A stretch of DNA of 64,000 bases from DASPOF01 sp035626155 (GTDB lineage: Bacteria > Desulfobacterota > Binatia > Binatales > Binataceae). Each line of letters opens with the position of its first letter. The first letter of the stretch is position 1. Shown piece by piece: positions 27,112 to 35,351 of the stretch. Location: assembly GCA_035626155.1 (NCBI GenBank), contig DASPOF010000027.1, positions 12,902 through 76,901 on the forward strand, written 5' to 3'. Position numbers and translations under genes: made by a program. The notes beneath the pieces are model-generated. The model worked only from the letters and a program-made list of their open reading frames with translations. It searched no databases and was not told the origin of the DNA.

Positions 27112-27127
27112 TGGCATCAGGCTTGCG
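27112..27127 (+). promoter_or_regulatory. Sigma-54 promoter of the redox cluster
   Basis: TGGCATCAGGCTTGCG matches the consensus TGGCAC-N5-TTGC with the GG at 27113 and the GC at 27125, exactly 12 bases apart. The predicted transcript starts near 27138, followed by a GAGGAGAG ribosome binding site at 27162-27169 and the cupin gene at 27176. Confidence 0.75.
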
Positions 27128-27175
27128 GATGTGTCTCGTGGAGTGGGCAAAGAGAGCCCGCGAGGAGAGCTTGAG

Positions 27176-27550
27176 ATGCAAACCGCCGCCGCAGCCAGCC
27201 ATCCGCTCAATCCAGGGTTGGCGTTCCGTTCCATCCGGCACCGTGGCGCTACGGTGGCGGTGTTCTGCGGGCGTGAGGGCGTCGAGGTCGCAACGGTGGA
27301 GATCGAGCCCGGCGCCACGGTCAGGGAACCGTATCTCTGGAGCGCTCGCTCCTGGCACCTGCTTCTGGAGGGCCAGGCGAGCGTTGAGCAGGGCGCCGAG
27401 CGATGCGACCTGCTGCGAGGCGAGTCGCTCTTTCTTGATGACGCACCGTACAGTCTTAGCAACCCGGCACCACAGCGGGCGAGGTTGCTGACTGTGCTTT
27501 TCCACACGGACGAGCGATCTGAACAACCTGAAGGAGGAGACAGACGATGA
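27176..27550 (+). CDS. Cupin-domain protein
   Basis: 124 residues that form one cupin barrel: VATVEIEPGATV, then SWHLLLEGQASVEQGAERCD and GESLFLDDAPYSL. The metal-binding His/Glu set of cupins is only partly present. It is the first gene behind the sigma-54 promoter, and its stop overlaps the next gene (ATGA). As leader gene of a redox operon it may be a small sensor or accessory protein; no enzyme activity can be assigned. An upstream start at 27131 lacks a good ribosome binding site. Confidence 0.8.
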   Translation: MQTAAAASHPLNPGLAFRSIRHRGATVAVFCGREGVEVATVEIEPGATVREPYLWSARSWHLLLEGQASVEQGAERCDLLRGESLFLDDAPYSLSNPAPQRARLLTVLFHTDERSEQPEGGDRR

Positions 27551-27795
27551 TCGCGAGACAGAAATTCGTGATGTTTGGCATTGGGATTTTCATTTGGGTG
27601 AACGTGCTCACGATCGCGTTGAGCACCTGGCGCTTCGGTTACGTCGATGTGCGCACCGTCGCCCAGATGGGATTGATCGCGCTTCCGCCGCTCATCGTCG
27701 GAGCCTTCCTGCTCGCGCGCCCGGGCGCTGGTTCTCGGTTAACCAACCCTGAGCTCCCTGGCAGGGCAACCGTGGCCGTTAGGCATGCGAGGTAA
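27547..27795 (+). CDS. Small two-helix membrane protein
   Basis: 82 residues with membrane helices at about 8-26 and 40-58 and an extended C-terminal tail. It overlaps the cupin gene by four bases, so it is translated with it. No family is recognised. Position suggests an accessory subunit for the NrfD-type complex that follows. Confidence 0.65.
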   Translation: MIARQKFVMFGIGIFIWVNVLTIALSTWRFGYVDVRTVAQMGLIALPPLIVGAFLLARPGAGSRLTNPELPGRATVAVRHAR

Positions 27796-27800
27796 GACCA

Positions 27801-28007
27801 ATGAACGCTGCAGCTATAAGAGAAACCCAAGGACGCCTGTATTTCCGTGGCGATAACGCAGCCGAGGCCAAGCCGATGAACGCGGCAGCCGCACCGGAAC
27901 GCGAAGGCCGCCTGTTCTTCGTCGTGATCGACAGCCTGATCGCGCTCTCGCTCGTGGCCACCGCGGTATCGATCGCCGTGCTGTGCATCGCGGCAGCCTC
28001 GCTCTGA
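27801..28007 (+). CDS. Small single-helix membrane protein
   Basis: 68 residues. A polar first half (with an MNAAA repeat at residues 1 and 26) is followed by one membrane helix, FFVVIDSLIALSLVATAVSI. It starts five bases after the previous gene. No family is recognised; it may be a small subunit of the membrane complex. Confidence 0.6.
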   Translation: MNAAAIRETQGRLYFRGDNAAEAKPMNAAAAPEREGRLFFVVIDSLIALSLVATAVSIAVLCIAAASL

Positions 28008-28119
28008 GCCTCGGCCGCGCCGATACGAGGCGCGGCAGCGGCGATATGAGCCAGGGATCGGGATTTGTGACGGTTAGTTGGTACGGGCAATGAGGAGCGC
28101 TTGAGGAGAAGGAACTCAG

Positions 28120-29412
28120 ATGGACGCCAAGGCAAGTTACGAACTTGAGACCCCCCGCACGGTCGATCAACTTTGGGGCGCGGTCGTGGTGCTGGCCGGA
28201 ATTTTCGGCTTCGCCATTTATATGTATCACTTCCAGTTCAGCGAGGGGCTCGGCGTGACCGGGCTCAACAAGCCCGTGTTCTGGGGCGTGTACATCGCCA
28301 ACTTCATCTTCTGGGTTGGACTGAGCGCCGGCGGGATCGCGGTCTCTGCATTGGTCCATCTGATGGACAAGAAGGAGATGAAGCCGGTTGCGATCATGGC
28401 CGAGATCATGGCGGGAGGTTTTCTGATGGTCGCCGCCATGTTCATCATCATGGACCTCGGCCGCCCGACCAACATGTACCAGTTGTTCCTGCATCCGAAT
28501 TTCACTTCACCGCTGCTGTGGGACGTGACGGTGGTGAACTGCTACCTGCTGCTGTGCCTGGCGCTGCTGTATTTCAGCGCGCGCGAGCACATCGTGCGCC
28601 GCCTCGGTCATAAGGCAGCGTGGAAGCCGATCGTTTTCCTGGTGTCGCTCGGGCGCACCAGCCTCTCTCCCGCCTCGGTGGAGCGCGACCATCGATGCCT
28701 GTGGGTGCTCGCCGTGATTTCGATTCCGGCGGCCGTTGCGCTTCACTCCGTGACCGCGTGGATCCTGGGGCTGGTTAAGGGACAGCCGGGATGGAACACG
28801 CCGATACTCGCGCCGCTGTTCATCGCATCGGCGCTGGTGTCCGGGTTCGCCGCGGTGACGCTTGCGGTAATCGTTGCGCGCCGGCTGTTCGCCTTCCAGG
28901 TATCCGAGGAAGTCATACAGACCTTCGGCCGATATCTGGTCGTCGCGATTCTCATCCTGATGTACCTGTTTTTCAGCGAATTCCTTACGGTTGGTTATTC
29001 CGGGAGCCTGAGCCATATCGAGGTGTTCGATGAGATTCTGTTCGGCAGGTTCTCCGGGATTTTCTGGTTTGACGCGATAATTGGAATTCTCATCCCGCTC
29101 CTGTTACTGACCCTTCCATGGAACAAGTCGATGTTCACGGTGGGAGTAGCTTCGGCGCTGGTGGTGATTGGGGTGTTCGCCGAACGGACCTATCTGCTGC
29201 TCCCATCGCTGATGAGGCCCAACAGCCTCACGGGCTCGGCTTCGTCCTACACGCCGACGGTGCTCGAATGGTCGCTGATGGCCGGCGCGTATGCCTTCGG
29301 TTGCCTGCTGTTCCTGGGCGGGATGGGCCTGATATTTGGCCGTCCGCCCCGCGCTGCACGCGAAGTGACCGAGGCAATTCCTGCGACCATGGTCACGGCG
29401 CCTCAGAACTGA
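28120..29412 (+). CDS. NrfD-type integral membrane subunit (first copy)
   Basis: 430 residues with about ten membrane helices. Family signs are LGVTGLNKPVFWGVYIANF, WVGLSAGGIAVSAL and MDLGRPTNMYQLF. NrfD/PsrC proteins exchange electrons with the quinone pool in the inner membrane and pair with a ferredoxin-like subunit. Here the 7- and 8-heme cytochromes, the Tat-exported ferredoxin and another NrfD follow in the same direction, so this is one membrane module. A RBS (GAGGAGAAGG) precedes the start. Confidence 0.93.
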   Translation: MDAKASYELETPRTVDQLWGAVVVLAGIFGFAIYMYHFQFSEGLGVTGLNKPVFWGVYIANFIFWVGLSAGGIAVSALVHLMDKKEMKPVAIMAEIMAGGFLMVAAMFIIMDLGRPTNMYQLFLHPNFTSPLLWDVTVVNCYLLLCLALLYFSAREHIVRRLGHKAAWKPIVFLVSLGRTSLSPASVERDHRCLWVLAVISIPAAVALHSVTAWILGLVKGQPGWNTPILAPLFIASALVSGFAAVTLAVIVARRLFAFQVSEEVIQTFGRYLVVAILILMYLFFSEFLTVGYSGSLSHIEVFDEILFGRFSGIFWFDAIIGILIPLLLLTLPWNKSMFTVGVASALVVIGVFAERTYLLLPSLMRPNSLTGSASSYTPTVLEWSLMAGAYAFGCLLFLGGMGLIFGRPPRAAREVTEAIPATMVTAPQN

Positions 29413-29489
29413 CGGCGCAGAGATGAGGCGGCCTTCCCCGCCGGCCGCGATTTGAGGTATCGATAACCTCGTCAGTACGCGGGGGAAGA

Positions 29490-29528
29490 TTCCGGCCTGC
29501 CGCTCTCCAGAGAGCAGGCAGGCCGGAA
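29490..29528 (+). repeat. Strong intergenic hairpin
   Basis: TTCCGGCCTGCC and GGCAGGCCGGAA are perfect 12-base inverses, and inside them GCTCTC pairs with GAGAGC around a CA loop, giving about 18 base pairs with a single bulge. There is no T tract. It lies between the NrfD and NapC/NirT-like genes and could protect or cut the transcript, so as to give different levels of the two parts of the cluster. Confidence 0.7.
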
Positions 29529-29568
29529 GTTCAAAGAGAGAACCGAATCCGTACCGCCCCTCGTGTTT

Positions 29569-29607
29569 GGAGCATCGCCCAAGGTGTAAGGAGCATCGCC
29601 CAAGATG
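29569..29607 (+). repeat. Tandem duplicate of a translation start region
   Basis: GGAGCATCGCCCAAGGTG (29569-29586) is followed at once by TAA, and then by GGAGCATCGCCCAAGATG (29590-29607). The second copy holds the ribosome binding site and ATG of the 7-heme cytochrome gene. The first copy makes a GTG-TAA start-stop pair 21 bases upstream. Confidence 0.8.
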
Positions 29608-31143
29608 GAACCGGAATCGAGCAACGGCGAGCCTGAAGAGGCTCGAGCCTCGAAGGAGGAACCAAAGGAAGCGGAATCAATTCGTCGGCCGCCTCTGAGC
29701 CTGCTGCGCAACTGGATAAGCCTCACCGGTGTGATTATCGGCGGCTTCACGCTGGCGAACATGCTGGCGCTCCTGCTCGCAGCGACCATCCTGGGGATGC
29801 GGCCGAGTCCTTACTTCGGCATCGTCGTTTACCTCTTGTTCCCCGCGATCGCGCTGGTCGGCCTGCTGCTGATCGTCGTGGGGATGCTGTTCCAGCGCCG
29901 CCGGCTGCGCCGGCTCGCTTCGGCCGCGGCGGAGGCCCAGCAGGCGGCGTACTTGTTTCGCCACGGCGTTATGGCTCTGGGGGCCTTCTCGCTGATCTTC
30001 GCGATGGGGACAGCGCTGGCGAGCTATCACGGCTACCAGTTCACCGATTCGGCGACGTTCTGCGGTCAGACGTGCCACACCCCGATGAGGCCGGAATTCA
30101 CCGCCTACCAGGACTCCCCGCACGCGCGGGTCGCCTGCGTGGGCTGCCACGTCGGACCCGGCGCCACCTGGTTCGTGCGCTCCAAGCTCTCGGGCCTCTA
30201 CCAGGTCTATGCGGTCACGTTCGACAAGTACCCAAAACCGATCACGACCCCGATCAAGGAATTGCGCCCGGTTCGGTCTGCGTGCGAGCAATGTCACTGG
30301 CCGCAAAAGTTCTACGGCGCGCAGCTCAAGGCCTTCGCCCATTACGCATACGACGAGAAGAACACGCCCACCCGGATCGAGCTGTTAATCAAGACCGGAG
30401 GAGGAAGCGCCGAGTTCGGCCGCGCCACCGGAATCCACTGGCACATGAACATCGCCAACGAAGTCTGGTACGTGGCGTCAGACAAGCAGGCCCAGGTGAT
30501 TCCCTGGGTGAAAGTAAAGACCCCTGACGGAAGGACCACGGAGTATGTCGCCAAGGGCAGTACGCTCACCCCGAAGCAGATCGAGGCGATGCCGACCGAG
30601 GTGATGGACTGCGTAACCTGCCACACCCGCCCGTCCCATAAGTTCCGTTCGCCCGATCAGGCGGTGGATGAGGCGTTCGAGGCGGGCCAGATCGATCCTT
30701 CGCTTCCTTATTTGAAGAGGGAGGCGGTAAAGGCCCTGATTACCAAGTACGGCACGGTGGAAGAGGCGACCGAAAAAATCGCAACCGCTCTCGACAGCTT
30801 CTACCACAACCAATATCCGCAGGTTTATGCGACCAAGTTTCCGCAGATAGAGTCCGCGGTCAGCACCATACAGCAGATCTACCAGAACAATATTTTCCCT
30901 GACATGCGCGTAGATTGGACGACGCATCAGGATAACATCGGCCACATGTATTACCCCGGATGTTTCCGCTGTCACGACGGGCAGCACGCCAGCGCCGACG
31001 GCCGGGTGATACCTGATGAATGCGAATCGTGTCACACGGTCCTTGCGACTCCCACCAGCGTCGCCGAGTTCAAGCATCCGATCGACCTCAAGAAGCTCGG
31101 CAGTTTGACTTGCAGCGCCTGCCACACCGGGCGCGTGCTGTAG
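29605..31143 (+). CDS. NapC/NirT-like 7-heme cytochrome c
   Basis: 512 residues. Membrane helices at about 35-60 and 70-95 and a third at 115-135 anchor it. The NapC/NirT part has FCGQTCH, a CX3CH site usual for this family, and VACVGCHVGPGA. Further heme sites are CEQCH, CVTCH, CFRCH, CESCH and CSACH, giving seven. Such proteins take electrons from menaquinol (or return them) and hand them to periplasmic cytochromes. It is translated together with the 8-heme cytochrome 13 bases downstream. It is longer than a typical tetraheme NapC, so extra hemes may reach further into the periplasm. Confidence 0.9.
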   Translation: MEPESSNGEPEEARASKEEPKEAESIRRPPLSLLRNWISLTGVIIGGFTLANMLALLLAATILGMRPSPYFGIVVYLLFPAIALVGLLLIVVGMLFQRRRLRRLASAAAEAQQAAYLFRHGVMALGAFSLIFAMGTALASYHGYQFTDSATFCGQTCHTPMRPEFTAYQDSPHARVACVGCHVGPGATWFVRSKLSGLYQVYAVTFDKYPKPITTPIKELRPVRSACEQCHWPQKFYGAQLKAFAHYAYDEKNTPTRIELLIKTGGGSAEFGRATGIHWHMNIANEVWYVASDKQAQVIPWVKVKTPDGRTTEYVAKGSTLTPKQIEAMPTEVMDCVTCHTRPSHKFRSPDQAVDEAFEAGQIDPSLPYLKREAVKALITKYGTVEEATEKIATALDSFYHNQYPQVYATKFPQIESAVSTIQQIYQNNIFPDMRVDWTTHQDNIGHMYYPGCFRCHDGQHASADGRVIPDECESCHTVLATPTSVAEFKHPIDLKKLGSLTCSACHTGRVL

Positions 31144-31156
31144 AGATCCGGCAGCT

Positions 31157-31903
31157 ATGAAAAGCTCGCTACCAAAGTTCCCCGAACAAATCGGAAGGCT
31201 GGCAATCGTAGCCGTTCTGCTGTTTGCAGCACTCTCGTGGATCTGGCTGGTGCTGCCGCCCTCTTTAAAGGAAAGAAGCTTGCAGCGCGAGGCGGCGACC
31301 GAGCGGGAGCAGGCCAAGGACCTCAAGTACGCAGGGGCGACGATCTGCGGCGCCTGCCACGTGCCGGAGTACAACACCAAGAAGACCGGCTACCATCGAA
31401 GCCTGTCCTGCGAGACTTGTCACGGACCGGCCAGGGCGCATACGCACAATCCGGCCAAGGTGAAGCCGGAGATACCTCAGAGCCGGAACTTTTGCCCGCT
31501 CTGCCACGCTTACGATCCGTCTCGCCCGCTGGGCTTCCCGCAAATCAATCCGGTGGCCCACAACCCGATGAAGCCGTGCGTGACCTGCCACAACCCGCAC
31601 GATCCGAAGCCGCCGCAGACGCCTCAGAGCTGCGCGGCCTGCCATCAGAGCATCATGCGCGCCAAGGCGGTGTCTCCTCACGCGCTTCTCGAGTGCACTA
31701 CCTGCCACGTGGCTCCCGAGGAGCACCGGGTCGATCCCCTGAGCACGCAGGTCAGCAAGCCGAGCAGCCGCGAATTCTGCGGCCAGTGTCATAGCAAGGA
31801 CTCGAAGATTCCCGGACCGCCGAAGATCGATCTCGCGAGTCACCACGAAAAGTATCTCTGCTGGCAATGCCATTATCCGCATATGCCGACGGTTTACCGA
31901 TGA
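31157..31903 (+). CDS. Membrane-anchored 8-heme cytochrome c
   Basis: 248 residues. One N-terminal membrane helix (about 14-32) is followed by a periplasmic domain with eight CXXCH sites: CGACH, CETCH, CPLCH, CVTCH, CAACH, CTTCH, CGQCH and CWQCH. The spacing is close to doubled CXXCH-type electron-wire cytochromes such as DmsE/MtrA relatives. No substrate site is visible, so electron relay is more likely than catalysis. It lies between the NapC/NirT-like protein and the ferredoxin. Confidence 0.9.
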   Translation: MKSSLPKFPEQIGRLAIVAVLLFAALSWIWLVLPPSLKERSLQREAATEREQAKDLKYAGATICGACHVPEYNTKKTGYHRSLSCETCHGPARAHTHNPAKVKPEIPQSRNFCPLCHAYDPSRPLGFPQINPVAHNPMKPCVTCHNPHDPKPPQTPQSCAACHQSIMRAKAVSPHALLECTTCHVAPEEHRVDPLSTQVSKPSSREFCGQCHSKDSKIPGPPKIDLASHHEKYLCWQCHYPHMPTVYR

Positions 31904-31912
31904 GGCTGGCTT

Positions 31913-32662
31913 ATGAATAGAAGAGCCTTCCTGAGAACGCTGGGCGCCACCATCGTGCGGGCCGGGGTATTCCTCGGACTCTCGCGCGCCGGCGCGGTAG
32001 GAGCCGCCATCGAGGGCGCGGCGCCGGAAGAGAAGCCGCGCTACGGCATGGCGATCGATATCGACCGGTGCATCGGGTGCGCCCGCTGCATGGAAGCGTG
32101 CAAGACCGAAAATAACGTCCCGCAGGAACCGTTCTACTTTCGCACCTGGGTGGAGCGCTACGTCATCAAGACCGACGAAAGCCTGACCGTCCAGAACGTC
32201 GGGATGGAGAAGTACCAGATCGCGGAACCGATCAACGAGTGGGATATCCTGCGCAGCTTCTTCGTTCCCAAGCTGTGCAACCAGTGCGACCATCCGCCCT
32301 GCACGCAGGTGTGCCCGGTAGGCGCGACGTTCTCCACCGAGGAGGGCGTGATCCTCATCGACTCGACCCGCTGTATCGGTTGCGGCTACTGCATCCAGGC
32401 CTGTCCCTACGGCGCCCGCTATCTCCGACCGGATACCAAGACCGCGGACAAATGCACCTTCTGCTACCATCGAATCACCAAAGGACTGCTGCCAGCCTGC
32501 GTGGAAGTGTGCCCGACGCAAGCGAGGGTGTTCGGCGAGCTGAACACCAGCGCGAGCCCTCTCACCCGCTTCAAGCGCATGGAGATGATCCATGTGCTTA
32601 AGCCCCATCTGAATACGGAGCCCAAAGTTTTCTACGCGAATCTGGACGGGTTAGTCAGATGA
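31913..32662 (+). CDS. Tat-exported 4Fe-4S ferredoxin subunit
   Basis: 249 residues. A Tat-type N-terminus (NRRAFLRTLGATIV) sends it to the periplasm. Four cysteine clusters follow in the DmsB/NrfC/PsrB order: CIGCARCMEACK, CNQCDHPPCTQVCPVGA, CIGCGYCIQACPYGA and CTFC with CVEVCPTQA. It would wire the cytochromes to the NrfD subunit downstream, whose start overlaps it by four bases. No MopB catalytic subunit is encoded next to it, so this is an NrfC-NrfD type module with multiheme partners instead. Confidence 0.95.
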   Translation: MNRRAFLRTLGATIVRAGVFLGLSRAGAVGAAIEGAAPEEKPRYGMAIDIDRCIGCARCMEACKTENNVPQEPFYFRTWVERYVIKTDESLTVQNVGMEKYQIAEPINEWDILRSFFVPKLCNQCDHPPCTQVCPVGATFSTEEGVILIDSTRCIGCGYCIQACPYGARYLRPDTKTADKCTFCYHRITKGLLPACVEVCPTQARVFGELNTSASPLTRFKRMEMIHVLKPHLNTEPKVFYANLDGLVR

Positions 32663-33855
32663 CCCACAACGAAATGTTCGAGCTGCTCAAGCAGGTCACC
32701 GGCCACATCTATCCCAACGAGATCGAGATGCGGTGGTCGATTCTGATCGTCCTGTACCCCTATCTCACGGGATTGGTGGCGGGAGCTTTCATCCTGGCCT
32801 CGCTCGTCGAGGTGTTCAACGTAAAGGAAGTGCAGCCGACTTACCGGCTGGCGCTGCTGACGGCGTTGTCTTTTCTGCTCGTCGCGCCGCTGCCCCTGCT
32901 GTGCCATCTCGGGCGGCCGGAGCGGGCCTACGAGGTGTTGCTGACGCCGAACCTGACCTCGGCGATGGCGATGTTCGGCTTCGTATATGCCTGGTACCTG
33001 ATGGTGGTCCTGCTGCTGGAGATATGGTTTGGCTACCGCAAGGATCTGATCGTGTGGGCTAAGCAGGAAAAATTCCCGATGAAGTGGATTCATCGGGTGA
33101 TTAGCCTGTTCTCGACGGATATCAGCGAGGAAGCGGTCCGATTCGATCACAAGGCGGTAAAGTTCATCACCGCGATCGGTATCCCGTCCGCTTTTCTGCT
33201 CCACGGCTATGTCGGATTCATCTTCGGATCGGTCAAGGCGAATCCGTGGTGGAGTAGCGTCTTGATGCCGATCGTGTTCCTGTTCTCCGCCATCGTGTCG
33301 GGAATCGCGATGGTGCTGCTGCTGTACATGGTCATTATTCCGATGCGGAAGGAACATATCGACATGAACTGCGTCGATCGGATCGCGTCGTTTTTGTTTT
33401 ACGCGGTAATCGTCGACTTCTCTCTCGAGCTGCTCGATTTCATCCACCGTCTCTATGAGAGCGAGGAATCGATCAAGATCCTGTCCGCGCTGATCATCAA
33501 CAAGCTCTTCATCAGCCTGGTGGTGATCCAGGTCCTGCTCGGGATGCTGGTGCCGCTCGCGGTCCTGGTGGTGATACAGCTTTTCAGCGTCGAGGAGGAA
33601 CTGAGACGGCTTCTGTACTTCGTCACGGCGATCCTGATTCAAGTGGGGATCTTCAGCGTCCGATGGAACGTCGTCATCGGGGGCCAGATGTTTTCCAAGA
33701 GCTTCCTTGGCTTGACGACCTATAAGATGGAGCTGCTCGGAGTCGAGGGTCTCGCGACAGCGCTCGGGCTGTTGATCCTGCCGTTCATCATCCTGGCGGT
33801 TCTGATGAAGATCTTTCCGCCGTGGGGCGCGCCAGGACAGGTCCAGGAAGCGTAG
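32659..33855 (+). CDS. NrfD-type integral membrane subunit (second copy)
   Basis: 398 residues with about ten membrane helices. The second membrane subunit of this cluster; the first is at 28120. It starts inside the ferredoxin stop (ATGA) and contains PLPLLCHLGRPERAYEVLLT, a family motif. It is likely to interact with menaquinone in the inner membrane and with the ferredoxin on the periplasmic side. It closes the plus-strand cluster; a 254-base gap without a gene follows. Confidence 0.92.
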   Translation: MTHNEMFELLKQVTGHIYPNEIEMRWSILIVLYPYLTGLVAGAFILASLVEVFNVKEVQPTYRLALLTALSFLLVAPLPLLCHLGRPERAYEVLLTPNLTSAMAMFGFVYAWYLMVVLLLEIWFGYRKDLIVWAKQEKFPMKWIHRVISLFSTDISEEAVRFDHKAVKFITAIGIPSAFLLHGYVGFIFGSVKANPWWSSVLMPIVFLFSAIVSGIAMVLLLYMVIIPMRKEHIDMNCVDRIASFLFYAVIVDFSLELLDFIHRLYESEESIKILSALIINKLFISLVVIQVLLGMLVPLAVLVVIQLFSVEEELRRLLYFVTAILIQVGIFSVRWNVVIGGQMFSKSFLGLTTYKMELLGVEGLATALGLLILPFIILAVLMKIFPPWGAPGQVQEA

Positions 33856-34109
33856 CGCCCTTTCGATTGGGGCGCACATCCCCGTAGCGCATCGGCGTTC
33901 GTACTTCAGAACAGCAAGTCCGCACCACGTCGAGCTTGAATGCCGGCACCTCGGGAATCGAACGAGATGACTTAGGCCGCGAGTGCCGGTGCGATAAAGC
34001 GATGTTGCGGCGGGGCGGGAAAATCAGGCTTGCCCTGATGGAGCCAATCGACGCGGCCGGTCGCGCGCGGTGAGAACGGGACGGCGCGAGCGGGAGGCCG
34101 GAGCGAACA

Positions 34110-35351
34110 ATGGTGGATGCATCAGGGCGGGCGCTGAGCGGCCTTGCGCACATCGCGCGGGCTATTGCGGCAATCTTGCTATTCGGCGTCGCGGCTGCGC
34201 AGGCCGGTCCCGCACAGGCGCCGGTCGATTGTCTATCCTGCCATAATGCGCAGCCCCCCGCCGCGGAGGCGGCCGGCGCGGTCAGCTTTTACGTGAACAA
34301 GGAGCTGTTCCACTCCTCGGTTCATTCGGCCTTCGGTTGCACCGCTTGCCATTCCGACATTCATGGCTTTCCCCATCCCAAGCCGGTGCGGCAGGTCTCA
34401 TGCTCCGGGTGCCACCCGCAACAAACTTCGGCGTTCGCCGGCAGCATTCACGCGGCCGCCGCGGCCGAAAAGAAGCGCTCCTTTCCGGCTTGCCTGGATT
34501 GTCACGGGAACCCTCATGGCGTGCGCGCGATGACCGACCCGAAGTCGCGAGTTTACCCTCTCAACCTCCCGCGCACCTGCGGCTCGTGTCACGGAAGCCC
34601 CGAGCTTGCCAGGAAATACGGCTTTCCAAACGTGTACCCGCTTTACATGGACTCGATTCACGGCTTGGCACTGACCAGCGATGGCCTGCTGGTGGCCGCC
34701 ACGTGCGCGAGTTGCCACGGCGCGCACGACATCGCCGACAAGAACGATCCCAGGAGCCGGACCTTCCGCACCAATGTTCCTGCGACTTGCGGCAAGTGCC
34801 ATGCAGGCATCCAGGCCGATTACCGCGCCGGTGTTCATGGAGCGAAGATGGCCGCCGGGGACGCGAATGCTCCGGTGTGCACGGATTGCCATACCGCGCA
34901 TCAGATCGCGCACGTGGACATCACGAACTGGCAAGTCAAAACCGTCGCCACTTGCGGCAACTGCCACAAGGAAAAACTGCAAAGCTACCGCGATACCTTC
35001 CATGGCCAGGTGACCGAACTCGGCTTCGTCGCCACCGCGCGATGCTGGAGTTGCCATGGCCCGCACAAAATTCTTCCCGCCTCGAATCCGCAATCCACAG
35101 TCGCAGCGCCAAATCTCTCCGCCACCTGCAGCAAGTGTCACCGCGGCGTAACCGCAAGCTTTGTCACTTACGAGCCCCATCCCGATGCGCGCGATCGGCA
35201 GCGCAATCCGGGCCTGTATTATTCCGCCAACTTCATGAACCTGCTGCTGTTGGGGGTCTTCGTTTTCTTCGGGGTGCACACGCAGCTTTGGCTTACGCGG
35301 TCGTTGATCAGGGGACGAAAACAGGATCCGCGGCAACCGCCACGTTTCTGA
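34110..35351 (+). CDS. 11-heme cytochrome c, membrane-anchored
   Basis: 413 residues. A signal peptide (about residues 1-32) leads to eleven CXXCH sites: CLSCH, CTACH, CSGCH, CLDCH, CGSCH, CASCH, CGKCH, CTDCH, CGNCH, CWSCH and CSKCH. A C-terminal membrane helix (LLLLGVFVFFGVHTQLWL) anchors it. The next gene, a cytochrome b, starts directly after the stop codon. The same two-gene layout occurs at 43641-45403, so the pair is a module: quinone-side cytochrome b plus periplasmic multiheme wire. Confidence 0.93.
   Translation: MVDASGRALSGLAHIARAIAAILLFGVAAAQAGPAQAPVDCLSCHNAQPPAAEAAGAVSFYVNKELFHSSVHSAFGCTACHSDIHGFPHPKPVRQVSCSGCHPQQTSAFAGSIHAAAAAEKKRSFPACLDCHGNPHGVRAMTDPKSRVYPLNLPRTCGSCHGSPELARKYGFPNVYPLYMDSIHGLALTSDGLLVAATCASCHGAHDIADKNDPRSRTFRTNVPATCGKCHAGIQADYRAGVHGAKMAAGDANAPVCTDCHTAHQIAHVDITNWQVKTVATCGNCHKEKLQSYRDTFHGQVTELGFVATARCWSCHGPHKILPASNPQSTVAAPNLSATCSKCHRGVTASFVTYEPHPDARDRQRNPGLYYSANFMNLLLLGVFVFFGVHTQLWLTRSLIRGRKQDPRQPPRF

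Noticed and set aside
32632..33879. A 415-residue open frame antisense to the second NrfD gene
   Set aside because: It is full of Asp, Gln, Arg and His, has no motif and mirrors a real membrane protein gene; similar long antisense frames at 4552-5718, 25403-26806 and 31265-32608 are rejected for the same reason.
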